A stretch of DNA of 64,000 nucleotides from Flavisphingomonas formosensis (GCF_009755815.1 NZ_WRPK01000017.1:1-64000), one strand, 5' to 3'. Shown: positions 27,054-36,187, counted from the stretch's first letter. The notes: generated by a model not told the origin, from the letters alone. Numbers and translations are program-made.

Positions 27054-27322
27054 CGATCGGATGCAGGTTTGCGTGCGGATTGGAGACCGTTCACATCCTC
27101 TTCTCCGAGTTGACCGCTGCCGTGATATGCGATCTCGGTCTGGCCGCCATGATCCATGAAATCACCGGGCGACGTTTTAGGCTTTTTACCGCGATGGGGA
27201 TTGGGGTATGCGCCGCCGCCACTTTCGCCACGCGAATCGCGGCCGGACGGTTTCGAGCTTACGCCGTCGCCATGGACCACTTTTCCGCCGCGGCTTGCTT
27301 GAACGGGATATTTGTCGGCCAT
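27050..27322 (-). CDS. Small glycine-rich hydrophilic protein, function unknown
   Basis: A 90-residue protein beginning MADKYPVQASRGGKVVHGDG. It is rich in glycine, lysine, serine and histidine, with short motifs GRDSRGESGGGAYPNPH and HGGQTEIAYHGSGQLG. I recall similar short proteins in sphingomonads and methylobacteria, without a known function. The ATG at 27322 has GGAG seven bases upstream; the frame stays open further upstream but reads as arginine-rich non-coding sequence. It is the first gene of a two-gene overlapping unit. The composition suggests an intrinsically disordered stress protein. Confidence 0.6.
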   Translation of the reverse strand: MADKYPVQASRGGKVVHGDGVSSKPSGRDSRGESGGGAYPNPHRGKKPKTSPGDFMDHGGQTEIAYHGSGQLGEEDVNGLQSARKPASDR

Positions 27323-27749
27323 TGCCTGCTCCGAAGGTTGTTCAGAGGAAAATGCCCGCGCGGGCATGCCGTTCCTGCGCGTGCCGCCTCGATGGGGAGT
27401 CAGCCAACCTCGATCTGCGTAGACCAACATAAGTTGAAGGCGGCGCCGGCCTGCCGCTGCGATATTATGTGCTAGGCGGGCGGATATGACGATCGCGCGC
27501 CGAGCCGTTAAGTCGCTGGCGGTGAACCATAGCCGCGAGCGGCACATCCATGCTTAAAAGGAAAAAGCCGGTTGGCGGCTCGAGCGCTGAGCACGACGAT
27601 GCGGGCATAGCGGTCGCATCGGAGACGACCTGCCCATTCGCCGGCCCGTTCGTGCGGCCGAGCGCCTGGAGTACAACTTAAGTGATTGTGAATGAACCGT
27701 GCGTTCCTGAACTATTCGGACGGGGGCGTCATGGTCGAGGAATGCTGTC
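27323..27749. other. Intergenic region, nothing firm
   Basis: About 430 bases between the leftward small-protein pair and a rightward small gene. A 16-bp perfect palindrome, ATGCCCGCGCGGGCAT, lies at 27352-27367 in the leader of the leftward pair and may be a regulatory site. No coding frame is supported. Confidence 0.45.
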
Positions 27750-27989
27750 ATGACCCAGATTGAAACGAGCCAGCAGCGCGCCGGTGGGCCTGAGCGGGAA
27801 CGTCGCCAGGACGGCGGTGGCAGTCGCACACCGCCACCCGGCAGCGAAACCGAGCGCGGAAATGTCGAGCCGCGCGTCGACGCGCCGCATGCGGCCGAGG
27901 AGATATGGTCGCCCGAGAAGGGTACGCGCAAGATTTCGGGGGCGGACGCCGCCGAAAACGGCGACGAGAATGCCGGACCCGATCGCTGA
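27750..27989 (+). CDS. Small hydrophilic protein, function unknown
   Basis: A 79-residue very polar protein (MTQIETSQQRAGGPERERRQ at the start) with many Arg, Glu, Gly and Pro residues and no hydrophobic segment. A GAGGA stretch lies eight bases before the ATG. The C-terminal half contains HAAEEIWSPEKGTRKISG. It is probably disordered. It stands alone, converging on the SDR gene. Codon pattern and ribosome site are reasonable, but I know no family. Confidence 0.5.
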   Translation: MTQIETSQQRAGGPERERRQDGGGSRTPPPGSETERGNVEPRVDAPHAAEEIWSPEKGTRKISGADAAENGDENAGPDR

Positions 27990-28024
27990 CGATCCCGTTC
28001 GCGCGGCTTGCCGCGCGTGTGTGA

Positions 28025-28816
28025 TCATGGATGAGGAAGTCTCGTCTCGACCCTTATCAGGGAAATGGCGCTGCGTCGTGGCTGAGTCAGCATGAAGTGG
28101 ACGGCCACCGCGATATCCTCGGCACGCAGCATCTTATGCTGGCGAATCAATTCCCGCTGCTTGTCAGGCGGGAACTCCGGATATTGGAAATCGGCCCCGG
28201 TGAAGCCGGGCTCGACGAGACCGACCTTGATATCCTGTTCTCCGACTTCCTTGCGAAGAGCTTGAGAGAAGCCTTCGATACCACTCTTGGCTGCCACATA
28301 GACGGATGACCCCGCTGAGCGCGAGACGGCGGACATCGATCCGATCAGCACCAGATCGCTGCCAGCGCCCATGCGCCGCACGGCGGCGTGCGCGGAGGCG
28401 ATATAAGCGGTGAAATCGGTAGCGATCTGGTAATGGAGCTCCTCCTCGTCGGTGCCTGCCAGATCGTCGGCGGGGATGGCCGCATTGATGATGGCGACAT
28501 CGATGCCGCCGAGATAATCGTCGGCAGCCTCGAAGAAGCGATGCCTTTCAGCATCTTTCGCAAGATCGACGCTGATTCCGTCGCCTTCGCCGACCTCGCG
28601 AATGCGGGCGAGCGCATCGGCGAGATGTTCCGGCGTCCTGCCGCAGACGAATAGCTTGGCGCCGTAGCTGGCGAGCAGGACCGATATTGCACGGCCTATG
28701 CCCGTCGTGCCGCCGGTGACGATAATGCGCCTGCCGGACAGACTGGACTGCGCGGTGTGAGCGTCGGAAAGATTTGCATTCCGTCTTTTGTCGATGGTTC
28801 CGTCACTTTGCATCAA
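28025..28816 (-). CDS. Short-chain dehydrogenase/reductase (SDR)
   Basis: A 263-residue classical SDR. After a polar lead of about 25 residues come the cofactor motif VTGGTTGIGRA, the NAA motif (IINAAIPADD), Ser in IGSMSAVSRSAG, and the catalytic YVAAK. PGFTGADFQYPEFPPDKQRE and a late MLRAEDIA match SDRs annotated as NADP-dependent 'YdfG-like' oxidoreductases. It is a single gene. A second ATG (28813) immediately follows the first. The substrate is unknown. Confidence 0.88.
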   Translation of the reverse strand: MMQSDGTIDKRRNANLSDAHTAQSSLSGRRIIVTGGTTGIGRAISVLLASYGAKLFVCGRTPEHLADALARIREVGEGDGISVDLAKDAERHRFFEAADDYLGGIDVAIINAAIPADDLAGTDEEELHYQIATDFTAYIASAHAAVRRMGAGSDLVLIGSMSAVSRSAGSSVYVAAKSGIEGFSQALRKEVGEQDIKVGLVEPGFTGADFQYPEFPPDKQRELIRQHKMLRAEDIAVAVHFMLTQPRRSAISLIRVETRLPHP

Positions 28817-29450
28817 ATATCTCTCTTATTTAAAAACAGCAAATGTGAGTGGCGACCGCACACAGCCAGAAGCACAGGGCGCCTGTGTTCTGCGAACGTC
28901 GGCCGCTCTATCAACGATATTGAAATGGGATCTGGCTAACGGCGTGCCGGAGGTCCGAAAAAATTCGATCGATCTATTAAAATAGATCAATCCAATATGA
29001 TCCATGATTATCGAAGCTGTGACCTATGCAACTTTGTGATTTTAAGGTTTGCAACCGCACCCATGACCGGTCTGCTGGTCTCGCTCGAGAGTGACGCTCG
29101 TGAAAACTGCATATGTTCTTACCGCGTTGAATGTCTATGCGTTTGCCGCCGGGCCCCGCTCGCTCATCATGAAAACCGCTGCTTCACCCGTGCATCTTGC
29201 CGTTGCGCCGGCGAAGCTGGATCCCGCGCCGCCAAGGGGATTGAAGGCGATCATCTCCACATCAGGCAGCAGCGGGCACTGACTTGCGCAAGAATTATGC
29301 TGCAAGCGGTGTCACGTCTTCGCTCAAGCTGCGGCGGCCGAGATCGCACCTGTCGCGCAGCACCATATCGAGATGCTGTGCGATCTGACCGGCATATGGC
29401 GCTAGCGCGCGGTGATCGAGGCCGCTCGTTCTGCAAGAATGCAGCGCCCT
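28817..29450. other. 634-bp intergenic region
   Basis: Lies between two leftward genes. The part near 28940-29010 is noticeably AT-rich compared with the neighbourhood and probably holds the SDR promoter. Apart from a weak 60-codon frame at 29100-29282, listed separately, I see no gene, repeat or hairpin. Confidence 0.45.
29100..29282 (+). CDS. Possible small exported peptide (weak)
   Basis: A 60-codon frame starting with GTG reads KTAYVLTALNVYAFAAG and then PRSLIMKTAASPVH, which looks like a signal sequence followed by a short polar tail. Ribosome-site support is poor (GAGAG at some distance). It sits alone in a long intergenic region. It may be a chance frame. Confidence 0.22.
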   Translation: MKTAYVLTALNVYAFAAGPRSLIMKTAASPVHLAVAPAKLDPAPPRGLKAIISTSGSSGH

Positions 29451-31727
29451 TTATACGATGATACGGACGGGCACGGCCTTGGCTGCGGGCGTCTTGGAAA
29501 GCTGATCGTGATACCAGAGCGGGATCAACGGATTGAGTTCAGGATAATAGCCGGCCACGCAGCCACGGGGAAGCAGGAAGGGCGTTACAGCGAGGCCGTC
29601 CACTCGCCGGTCGACTCCATCCCCCGCATCGCTTGCAAGCGCCACGATCTGGCCTTCGGTCAGACCGGCGGCAGCGACGTCCTCGGGATTCATCAACAGC
29701 ACGTCGCGGGTCTCCTCGATGCCGCGCAACCGATCCGAATAGCCATAGATAGTGGTATTGAACTGGTCGTTCGAGCGCAGCGTGATCAGCCGCCAGCGGT
29801 CGTTTTTGTCCTCGAAGCCGAGTGCGTTGAGCATCTTGGGCACGGTGAACAGCGCCTTCTTGCTTTCGGTTTTCCAGATGCGTTCCCTGGCCGGATTGCC
29901 GCGATAGAAACCGCCGGGTGTGAAAACGCGCTGATTGAAATCGGCGAATTCATCCGGATAGGTCCATTGGATCGCATCCCGAATCTTGGCGTAATCGGCA
30001 ACCCATTCGTCCCACGGTACTTTCGGATTGGGCGCCAGGGTGGCCTTGGCAAGCCCCGCCACGATCGCGACCTCGGATTTCAGATCCGCGCTAGCCGGTT
30101 TGTTCTTGCCGAAAGAACCGTGAATGCAGCTTAGGCTGTCTTCCATCGTCACCGTCTGCGGCCCGCTCTCCTGCATATCCTCCTCGGATCGGCCGAGACA
30201 GGGCAGCAGATAGGCGATCTCGCCGTTGATCAGATGGCTGCGGTTGAGCTTTGTCGCGATCTGTACGGTCAGGCGCATTCGTTGCCATGCCGCCTCCATC
30301 CGCTCGCGTTCGGGGATGGCGCGGACGAAATTGCCGCCAAGGCCGATAAAGGCTCTCACCTCGCCGGAAAGGATCTTCTCACAACTCTCGACCGTGTTCA
30401 TTCCCTTCTCGCGTGGCGGTTCGAATTGGAACTGCTCTGCGAGCCGATCGAGCGGCACGAGCTCCGGCTTCTCGCTGATGCCGACGGTGCGCTGGCCCTG
30501 AACATTGGAGTGGCCGCGAACGGGCGAGATGCCGGTCCCGTCACGACCCACATTGCCCTTGAGCAGCATCAGATTCGTGAGCATCGCGAGTGTGTCGGAT
30601 CCGTGAAAATGCTGGGTGAGGCCCATCCCGTACATTGCAATCGTGCGGTGTGCTGAGATGTAGATGTCGGCCGCCTGTTCGATGTCGCCTCGGGAAAGTG
30701 CGCTCTCCCGTTCGATCTCATCCCAACCGATTGCCTCGACTTTCATTCGCATCGCTTCGAAACCGGTCGTGTGCTGCTCTATGAAGTCGACGTCGATGAC
30801 GTGCTGTTTCTGCTCCGCCCAGCGTTGTGCCTCGACTGCGAGGACATGCTTGATCATGCCGAGTATCGCTGCGATGTCGCCGCCTGCCTTTACCTGCAGA
30901 TAAAGCTGCGAGATGAGCGTTTTCTTGCCCGTCAGCATCTCCGCCGGATTTTGCGGATTTTTGAATTCCTCGAGCCCTTTTTCCCGAACCGGATTGAAGG
31001 TCACGATCTTGCAGCCGCGACCGACTGCTTCCTGTAGCGGGTGCAGCAGGCGCGGACTGTTCGAGCCTGTATTCTGGCCAAAGAAGAAGATTGCATCGCA
31101 TAGCTCGAAATCCGACAGCACGCACGTGCCGACGGGGGATCCGATCACCTTCTTGAGGCCGACCGAAGTGGTCTCGTGGCACATATTCGAGCTGTCGGGC
31201 AGATTGTTGTGGCCGTACATCCGGGCGAACAACGCATAGAGATAGGCGGTTTCGAGGCTGGCCCGCCCGGACGCGTAAAATACCGTACTTGCGGGAGCAA
31301 GGGCTTTAAGCTCCGCACCGATCGCCTCGAACGCTTCCTCCCAGGAACAGGGCAGATAGGAGTCGCTCGCCCGGTCATAGCGCATCGGATGCGTCAGTCG
31401 TCCCTGTTGTTCCAGGTCATGATCGCGCCAGTCCCTGAGTTCGCTGACGGTGTGCTCGGCGAAGAAGGCAGGGGTGCAGCGCCGCGTCGTCAGCTCCCAG
31501 AGCGTGGCCTTTGCACCGTTTTCGCAGAATTCGAACATATGGGGCTGTTTCGGCTTGGTCCATGCGCAGGATACGCACATGAAGCCCTTCACCTTATTCT
31601 GTCGCTCGAGCGTGCGCAGCACGGCCGGTGTGGGCCGCTCCATCCCTGCGATGCGGGCCATGCCTTTTACCGAGCCCCAGCCGCCGGCGGTGCCCTTATA
31701 ATGCACCGTGTCCTCTTCGTCGGCCAT
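29451..31727 (-). CDS. FdhF/YdeP-family molybdopterin oxidoreductase
   Basis: A 758-residue molybdenum enzyme of the type annotated FdhF/YdeP (formate dehydrogenase H-like). The N-terminal cysteines MCVSCAWTKP and FEFCENGAKA are in the place of the iron-sulfur/Mo entry region; SSNMCHETTSVGLKKVIGSP supplies the active-site region, and FFGQNTGSNSPR and RGHSNVQGQRTVG bind the bis-MGD cofactor. There is no in-frame UGA, so it is not a selenoprotein. The E. coli YdeP homologue is linked to acid resistance, but its reaction is uncertain. It is divergent from the cytochrome oxidase operon; separation is about 100 bases, so control may be shared. No FdhD is seen. Confidence 0.88.
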   Translation of the reverse strand: MADEEDTVHYKGTAGGWGSVKGMARIAGMERPTPAVLRTLERQNKVKGFMCVSCAWTKPKQPHMFEFCENGAKATLWELTTRRCTPAFFAEHTVSELRDWRDHDLEQQGRLTHPMRYDRASDSYLPCSWEEAFEAIGAELKALAPASTVFYASGRASLETAYLYALFARMYGHNNLPDSSNMCHETTSVGLKKVIGSPVGTCVLSDFELCDAIFFFGQNTGSNSPRLLHPLQEAVGRGCKIVTFNPVREKGLEEFKNPQNPAEMLTGKKTLISQLYLQVKAGGDIAAILGMIKHVLAVEAQRWAEQKQHVIDVDFIEQHTTGFEAMRMKVEAIGWDEIERESALSRGDIEQAADIYISAHRTIAMYGMGLTQHFHGSDTLAMLTNLMLLKGNVGRDGTGISPVRGHSNVQGQRTVGISEKPELVPLDRLAEQFQFEPPREKGMNTVESCEKILSGEVRAFIGLGGNFVRAIPERERMEAAWQRMRLTVQIATKLNRSHLINGEIAYLLPCLGRSEEDMQESGPQTVTMEDSLSCIHGSFGKNKPASADLKSEVAIVAGLAKATLAPNPKVPWDEWVADYAKIRDAIQWTYPDEFADFNQRVFTPGGFYRGNPARERIWKTESKKALFTVPKMLNALGFEDKNDRWRLITLRSNDQFNTTIYGYSDRLRGIEETRDVLLMNPEDVAAAGLTEGQIVALASDAGDGVDRRVDGLAVTPFLLPRGCVAGYYPELNPLIPLWYHDQLSKTPAAKAVPVRIIV

Positions 31728-31856
31728 CGTCTTCTCCTTCGAGGCTTAGACTAGCGGCCCAAAAGATTGCAGCCGCTAACGGATGTTAAGGGGCGAAGCG
31801 AATGTGCACGCTATGCCTCGGCGATCAGCGCAGGCTGCGAGAGGATGGCCGAACCG

Positions 31857-32351
31857 ATGGAAAGACATTGGCTGCAGATGCCATGTCGTCATATCCTGCT
31901 CGCGTGCATGCTGTTCTCCATGCCAACGCTTCCCGCCTGCAGCAGAGAAAGTCGCAGCCTCGGGCCTGGGCAGCCTCAGACCCCGCCGTCCGGCTTCGCG
32001 GATCCGCGCATCACCTATTTCGAGGACAATCTCTACCAAACCGCGCAAGGCGGCCGATATTTCAGCTGGTATGGCTGCGCCGCCTGTCATGGCACTGAGG
32101 CCCGTGGTGAGCGCGACCTGATCGCCGTTCAGCTTCGACATTCGCCGTCATTCGTCGACGTCTATGCTTCCATCGCGCATCATCGGGGCGTCTCGTTTGG
32201 CCATGACGGCATGATCCCGACCGAGCAGCTCTGGCAGCTCGCCGCCTATGTACGCTCGCTCAGGGCGCTCAAACGCGAACAGCGCCGTCGCCAGGATCTC
32301 GATCAAGCCGGCGAGCCGCAGGCGATGAGTTGGTCTGGCACCGTACGATGA
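31857..32351 (+). CDS. Cytochrome c (probable lipoprotein), first gene of alternative oxidase operon
   Basis: About 164 residues. A signal with a lipobox (TLPAC near residue 28) suggests a membrane-anchored lipoprotein. A single c-type haem site CAACH lies in YGCAACHGTEARGERD; the downstream methionine ligand is probably in the GHDGMIP stretch. Family: small mono-haem class I cytochrome c. It overlaps the next gene (subunit II) by ATGA and is likely an electron donor to the oxidase. The start is uncertain: ATG at 31845 or 31857, with no ideal ribosome site for either. Confidence 0.82.
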   Translation: MERHWLQMPCRHILLACMLFSMPTLPACSRESRSLGPGQPQTPPSGFADPRITYFEDNLYQTAQGGRYFSWYGCAACHGTEARGERDLIAVQLRHSPSFVDVYASIAHHRGVSFGHDGMIPTEQLWQLAAYVRSLRALKREQRRRQDLDQAGEPQAMSWSGTVR

Positions 32352-33355
32352 CGCAGAAAGGCCACCTTGCCTTCCTGCTCCCGCTCGCTTCGTGTGCTGG
32401 CGCGCAAACGCCGCTTGCGCCGGCCGGAGACCAGGCGGCCGGCCAATATTCGCTGCTGTTGCTGATGCTGTGGGTGTGCGGCATTCTCTATATGCTCGTA
32501 CTCGGCTTTCTGGCCATGGGCCTCTGGCGGTTGCGGCGCGGAGCGCCGGCCGGCAACGAGCCGACGCTGGAAACGCCGTCCGATGCGGTGCTGGGCAAGA
32601 CGCTCTGGATATGGGCGGCGATCATCGTCGTGGGCCTCTTGCTCCTCGCCGGCGCAAGTTTCCTGCTCGAGCGTCGTCTCGCCGCGGCCGAGGCGCGGGA
32701 GGCGCTTCTGGTCCGTGTCAGCGGTCATCAATGGTGGTGGCGAATCGCCTATCGCGATCCGCGCAACGGCAGCTGGATCGAGACGGCCAACGAGCTTCAT
32801 CTCCCGGTCGGCACCACGGCGCGGATCGAACTCGGATCGGCGGACGTGATCCATAGCTTCTGGGTGCCGAACGTGGCGGGCAAGATGGACGTCATTCCTG
32901 GCCGGGCCAATGCGATCGACGTCACGCCCCGCCGGATCGGATGGTTTCGCGGGCAATGCGCCGAATTCTGCGGTTTGCAACATGCGAAGATGGCCTTCGA
33001 CGTGAAGGTGGAGACGCCGGCGCAATTTGCCGGATGGCTCGCTTTGCAGGCCAGGCCTGCGCCCGCGCCCGAAGATGCCGCTGCTCTCCGCGGCATGGAG
33101 ATCGTCACTCGCGGCGCATGCGCGATGTGCCACAGCGTGCGCGGCACGTCCGCACGCGGCAGGCCCGGCCCCGATCTCACCCATGTCGCATCCCGGCGCA
33201 TGATCGCTGCGGGAACGCTGGCGATGAATCGCGGTAATCTACAGGGCTGGATCGCACAGCCGCAGGCACTGAAGCCCGGCACGCTGATGCTGCCGGTCAC
33301 GCTGGAGCCGCGTGACGCTAACGCCGTCGCGCAGTATCTTGGCCAGCTGAAATGA
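32348..33355 (+). CDS. coxM: Alternative cytochrome c oxidase subunit II with fused cytochrome c domain
   Basis: A 335-residue subunit II of caa3 layout. A lipobox-like LASC at residue 16 starts it; two membrane helices follow (about 34-59 and 86-107). The CuA domain carries the copper ligands in VIHSFWVP and CAEFCGLQHAKM (Cys, Glu, Cys, His, Met all present). A C-terminal class I cytochrome c domain has CAMCH and a likely Met ligand in LMLPVT. The aromatic stretch HQWWWRIAY for electron entry is present. This fits CoxM of the Bradyrhizobium coxMNOP set. It overlaps both neighbours by 4 bp. Confidence 0.92.
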   Translation: MTQKGHLAFLLPLASCAGAQTPLAPAGDQAAGQYSLLLLMLWVCGILYMLVLGFLAMGLWRLRRGAPAGNEPTLETPSDAVLGKTLWIWAAIIVVGLLLLAGASFLLERRLAAAEAREALLVRVSGHQWWWRIAYRDPRNGSWIETANELHLPVGTTARIELGSADVIHSFWVPNVAGKMDVIPGRANAIDVTPRRIGWFRGQCAEFCGLQHAKMAFDVKVETPAQFAGWLALQARPAPAPEDAAALRGMEIVTRGACAMCHSVRGTSARGRPGPDLTHVASRRMIAAGTLAMNRGNLQGWIAQPQALKPGTLMLPVTLEPRDANAVAQYLGQLK

Positions 33356-35253
33356 CGGCGACGGCAGCGGGCCCGGGGGATAGCCGCGCTGCCCAATTGC
33401 GGCAGACCTGGCGCGACCCGCCGGGTCTTTGGGGTTTCCTGACCACCGTGGATCACAAGCGCATCGCTGCGCGCTATATCGTCACGACGCTCTTCCTGCT
33501 CTTCCTCGCCGGCATGCTGGCGATGGACATGCGCCTGCAGCTCAGCGCGCCGGGTCTCCACCGGATGGACCCGCAACTCTATAATGAAAGCTTTTCGCTG
33601 CACGGCTCGACCATGCTGTTCCTGGTGTCGGTGCCAGTCATGGAGGCGATGGCCCTATGGCTCGTGCCACTCATGCTCGGGCAGCGGAACATGGCCTTTC
33701 CAAGGCTCGCTGCCTTCTCCTACTGGCTTTATCTGGGCGGGGTGCTCATGCTCTGGCTGCCGCACGCTGTGAACATCACGCCGGATCTTGGCTGGTTCGA
33801 ATATCCGCCACTTTCGGGCCCGGCTTATTCGCCCGGGCACCGCGCCGACATCTGGGCGCAGATGATCACCTTCACCGAGGTCGCGGCACTGGCTGCCTCG
33901 GTGAACGTCGCGATGACCATCCTGAAGCTCCGTCCCCCGGGCATGACGCTTGCAAAGATGCCGCTGTTCCTCTGGGCAATGCTGGTCGCATCGCTGATGA
34001 CCATCTTCGCGCTACCGGCGGTGATGCTTGCCACCTCGATGCTGATCGCCGACCGGTTGGTGTCGACACATTTCTTCTCGCCTTCCGGCGGCGGGGACGC
34101 GCTGCTGTTCCAGCATCTGTTCTGGTTCTTCGGCCATCCCGAAGTCTACATCATCTTCGTGCCTGCGGTTGGCTTCGTGTCGGCTATCGTCGAGACCTTC
34201 GCGCGGCGGCCGATCTTCGGCTATGCGGCGATGGTGCTGTCAGTGCTGGCGATCGGCATCCTCGCTTTCGGCCTATGGGTGCATCACATGTTCGCGGTCG
34301 GCCTGCCGCGGCTGGGCAACGACTTCTACACCGCGGCGAGCATGACGATCGCCTTGCCGGCGGGCATCCAGATCTTTTGCTGGATAGCGACGATTTGGGG
34401 CGGGCGGCCCCGTCTGGCGACACCGATGCTGTGGGTGATCGGCTTCATCATCACCTTCGTCATCGGCGGTCTATCGGGTGTCATGACCGCATCGGCGCCG
34501 CTCGACCTGCAGTTGACCGACACCTATTTCATCGTCGCGCATTTCCATTATGTGCTGGTCGGCGGCGCGATTTTCCCGCTGCTCGGCGCCTTCTGCTACT
34601 GGTATCCGAAGGCTACCGGCAGGCTGATGTCCGAAAAGCTCGGCACCCTGGCTTTCGCGTTGATCGTGGGCGGTTTCAATCTCGGTTTTTTCCCGATGCA
34701 CATCCTCGGCCTGTGGGGCATGCCGCGGCGGGTCTATACCTATCCGGCCGGCATGGGGTGGGGGACGCTCAATCTTGTCGCGACCATCGGCTCGGCCGTC
34801 GCGGTCGTCGGCGGTCTGGTCTTCGTCGCCAACGCTTTGTGGAGCTTTTGGTATGGACGCCGAGTTGGCGCCGACCCGTGGGGCGGGCCGACGCTCGAAT
34901 GGGCGGCGCGCTCGCCCCCGCCGCCGCATAATTTCGATCTGGTGCTTTGCGTCGACAGTCTGACGCCGCTCTGGAAAAAGGAGCTGACGGCGTTCGACGG
35001 GCTTGCACTCGACCGGCGCGAAATGCTCGTCACGACGGTGATGGAAGCCGAACCGATCTACCGCCAGAACAGCGTCGGCCCCTCGATCTGGCCGTTGATG
35101 TCGGCCCTTGCCGTAACCCTGTTGTTCGTCGGCAGCATTTTCACGCCCTGGGCGCTCGTCTGGGGTGCGGTGCCGGTCGCGATCGCGCTGACATTCTGGT
35201 TCTGGCCGACGCGCGCACGCGCTAGCACCGGCCCGCTCGGGAGACGCCGTTGA
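33352..35253 (+). CDS. coxN: Alternative cytochrome c oxidase subunit I with altered proton channels
   Basis: A 633-residue haem-copper oxidase subunit I. The haem and CuB ligands are all present: His84 (SLHGSTM), His262, His311-His312, His397 and His399, and the cross-linked Tyr266 in GHPEVY, with Glu264 (equivalent of Paracoccus Glu278). But the D-channel stretch reads RNMAFPRLAA: the usual Asp is Asn113 and the Asn pair is Ala120-Ala121. The K-channel stretch reads PAGIQIF: the usual Lys is Gln340 and the Thr is Ala337. The enzyme should therefore reduce oxygen but may pump protons poorly or by another route. It overlaps coxM and the subunit III gene by 4 bp or less. Confidence 0.93.
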   Translation: MTATAAGPGDSRAAQLRQTWRDPPGLWGFLTTVDHKRIAARYIVTTLFLLFLAGMLAMDMRLQLSAPGLHRMDPQLYNESFSLHGSTMLFLVSVPVMEAMALWLVPLMLGQRNMAFPRLAAFSYWLYLGGVLMLWLPHAVNITPDLGWFEYPPLSGPAYSPGHRADIWAQMITFTEVAALAASVNVAMTILKLRPPGMTLAKMPLFLWAMLVASLMTIFALPAVMLATSMLIADRLVSTHFFSPSGGGDALLFQHLFWFFGHPEVYIIFVPAVGFVSAIVETFARRPIFGYAAMVLSVLAIGILAFGLWVHHMFAVGLPRLGNDFYTAASMTIALPAGIQIFCWIATIWGGRPRLATPMLWVIGFIITFVIGGLSGVMTASAPLDLQLTDTYFIVAHFHYVLVGGAIFPLLGAFCYWYPKATGRLMSEKLGTLAFALIVGGFNLGFFPMHILGLWGMPRRVYTYPAGMGWGTLNLVATIGSAVAVVGGLVFVANALWSFWYGRRVGADPWGGPTLEWAARSPPPPHNFDLVLCVDSLTPLWKKELTAFDGLALDRREMLVTTVMEAEPIYRQNSVGPSIWPLMSALAVTLLFVGSIFTPWALVWGAVPVAIALTFWFWPTRARASTGPLGRRR

Positions 35254-35867
35254 GTTCCCCCGAAAGCCCCAGGATCATCGGCAGCCTCGCGGATCTGCCG
35301 GACAGCGCCCGCGGTGCCGCGCACCTCGTCTGGTGGGGCAATCTCGGCTTCATGCTGATCGAGGGTACCGGCTTCGTTCTGGCGGTCGGTTGCTATCTCT
35401 TCCTGTCGAGCGCAAGCGCAGCCTGGCCACCGGCCGGCGATCCGCTGCCTTCCTTATGGTGGAGCAGCATTTTCACGCTTGCTCTGATCGCGAGCGAAAT
35501 TCCCAACCTCTGGGTGAAGCGCCGGAGCGGAGAACATGACGCCGCCGCGGTGCGGCTGGGCGTGCTGGCTATGACGGCAATAGGCCTGATTCTGCTCTTT
35601 CTGCGCGCCTGCGAAATCGCCGCGTTGCAGCCGAGCTGGCACCAGGATGCCTATGCCTCGGTGATGTGGATGTTGGTGATCCTGCATAGCAGCCACATAG
35701 TGACCGACTGGGGCGACACCCTCGTGCAGGCGCTATGGCTCCATACCCATCAGATCGGCGATGACCAGTTTGCGGATGTCGAGGACAATTGCAACTATTG
35801 GACATTCGTCGTCGTGGCCTGGCTGCCGCTCTACGCCGTCATCTACTGGCTTCCGAGATTCGCATGA
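35250..35867 (+). CDS. coxO: Alternative cytochrome c oxidase subunit III
   Basis: A 205-residue membrane protein of the subunit III family with about five hydrophobic segments: one near 30-55 (MLIEGTGFVLAVGCYLFL), others near 70-85, 100-125 and 140-160, with a last one near 188-203. The motif WHQDAYASVMWMLVILHSSH matches the conserved fifth/sixth helix region, and WTFVVVAWLPLYAVIYWLPR the final helix. It starts with TTG at 35250, overlapping the coxN stop (TTGA), which fits the coupled layout. It is the short five-helix form found in quinol and caa3-type oxidases. Confidence 0.88.
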   Translation: MSSPESPRIIGSLADLPDSARGAAHLVWWGNLGFMLIEGTGFVLAVGCYLFLSSASAAWPPAGDPLPSLWWSSIFTLALIASEIPNLWVKRRSGEHDAAAVRLGVLAMTAIGLILLFLRACEIAALQPSWHQDAYASVMWMLVILHSSHIVTDWGDTLVQALWLHTHQIGDDQFADVEDNCNYWTFVVVAWLPLYAVIYWLPRFA

Positions 35868-36187
35868 CTTCTGAGAGCGGCCGGATATGGGTGGCTCTGC
35901 TGCTTCCGCCTGCGGCCTGGTATGGACAGCAGCAAGCCTTGGCCGGGCCGCTGCGGCTCAATTGCCATCTGATCGCAGGCTGGCCGGCGTTGCTGTGGGG
36001 TTTGGCCAGTCTGCTGGCGTGTGCATTCTCCGCTTGGCTGGCAGCGTCGCGCTCGCGCGGCAGCGGGGCGGAGGTCGGCGTCGCCACCGGCATGGCGCGT
36101 ATTGCCATGCTCGGTGCTGGCCTGTTCGGGCTGGCGATCATGTTCAGCTCGATCGCCGCTGCGCTGGTGCCGGCATGCGCGCGCTGA
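35864..36187 (+). CDS. coxP: Small membrane protein of the oxidase operon (CoxP-like)
   Basis: A 107-residue protein with three hydrophobic segments (about 10-28, 44-64 and 76-98) and little else. In the Bradyrhizobium coxMNOP operon a small unassigned polypeptide, CoxP, follows subunit III, and position and size agree. I assign the name by context, not by a clear motif. Its ATG overlaps the coxO stop (ATGA), and its end overlaps the next gene's start. It may be an assembly or structural subunit. Confidence 0.65.
   Translation: MTSESGRIWVALLLPPAAWYGQQQALAGPLRLNCHLIAGWPALLWGLASLLACAFSAWLAASRSRGSGAEVGVATGMARIAMLGAGLFGLAIMFSSIAAALVPACAR

Noticed and set aside
29451-31727. Selenocysteine in the FdhF-like protein
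   Set aside because: No in-frame UGA occurs; the expected position carries cysteine or other residues in this YdeP-type family.
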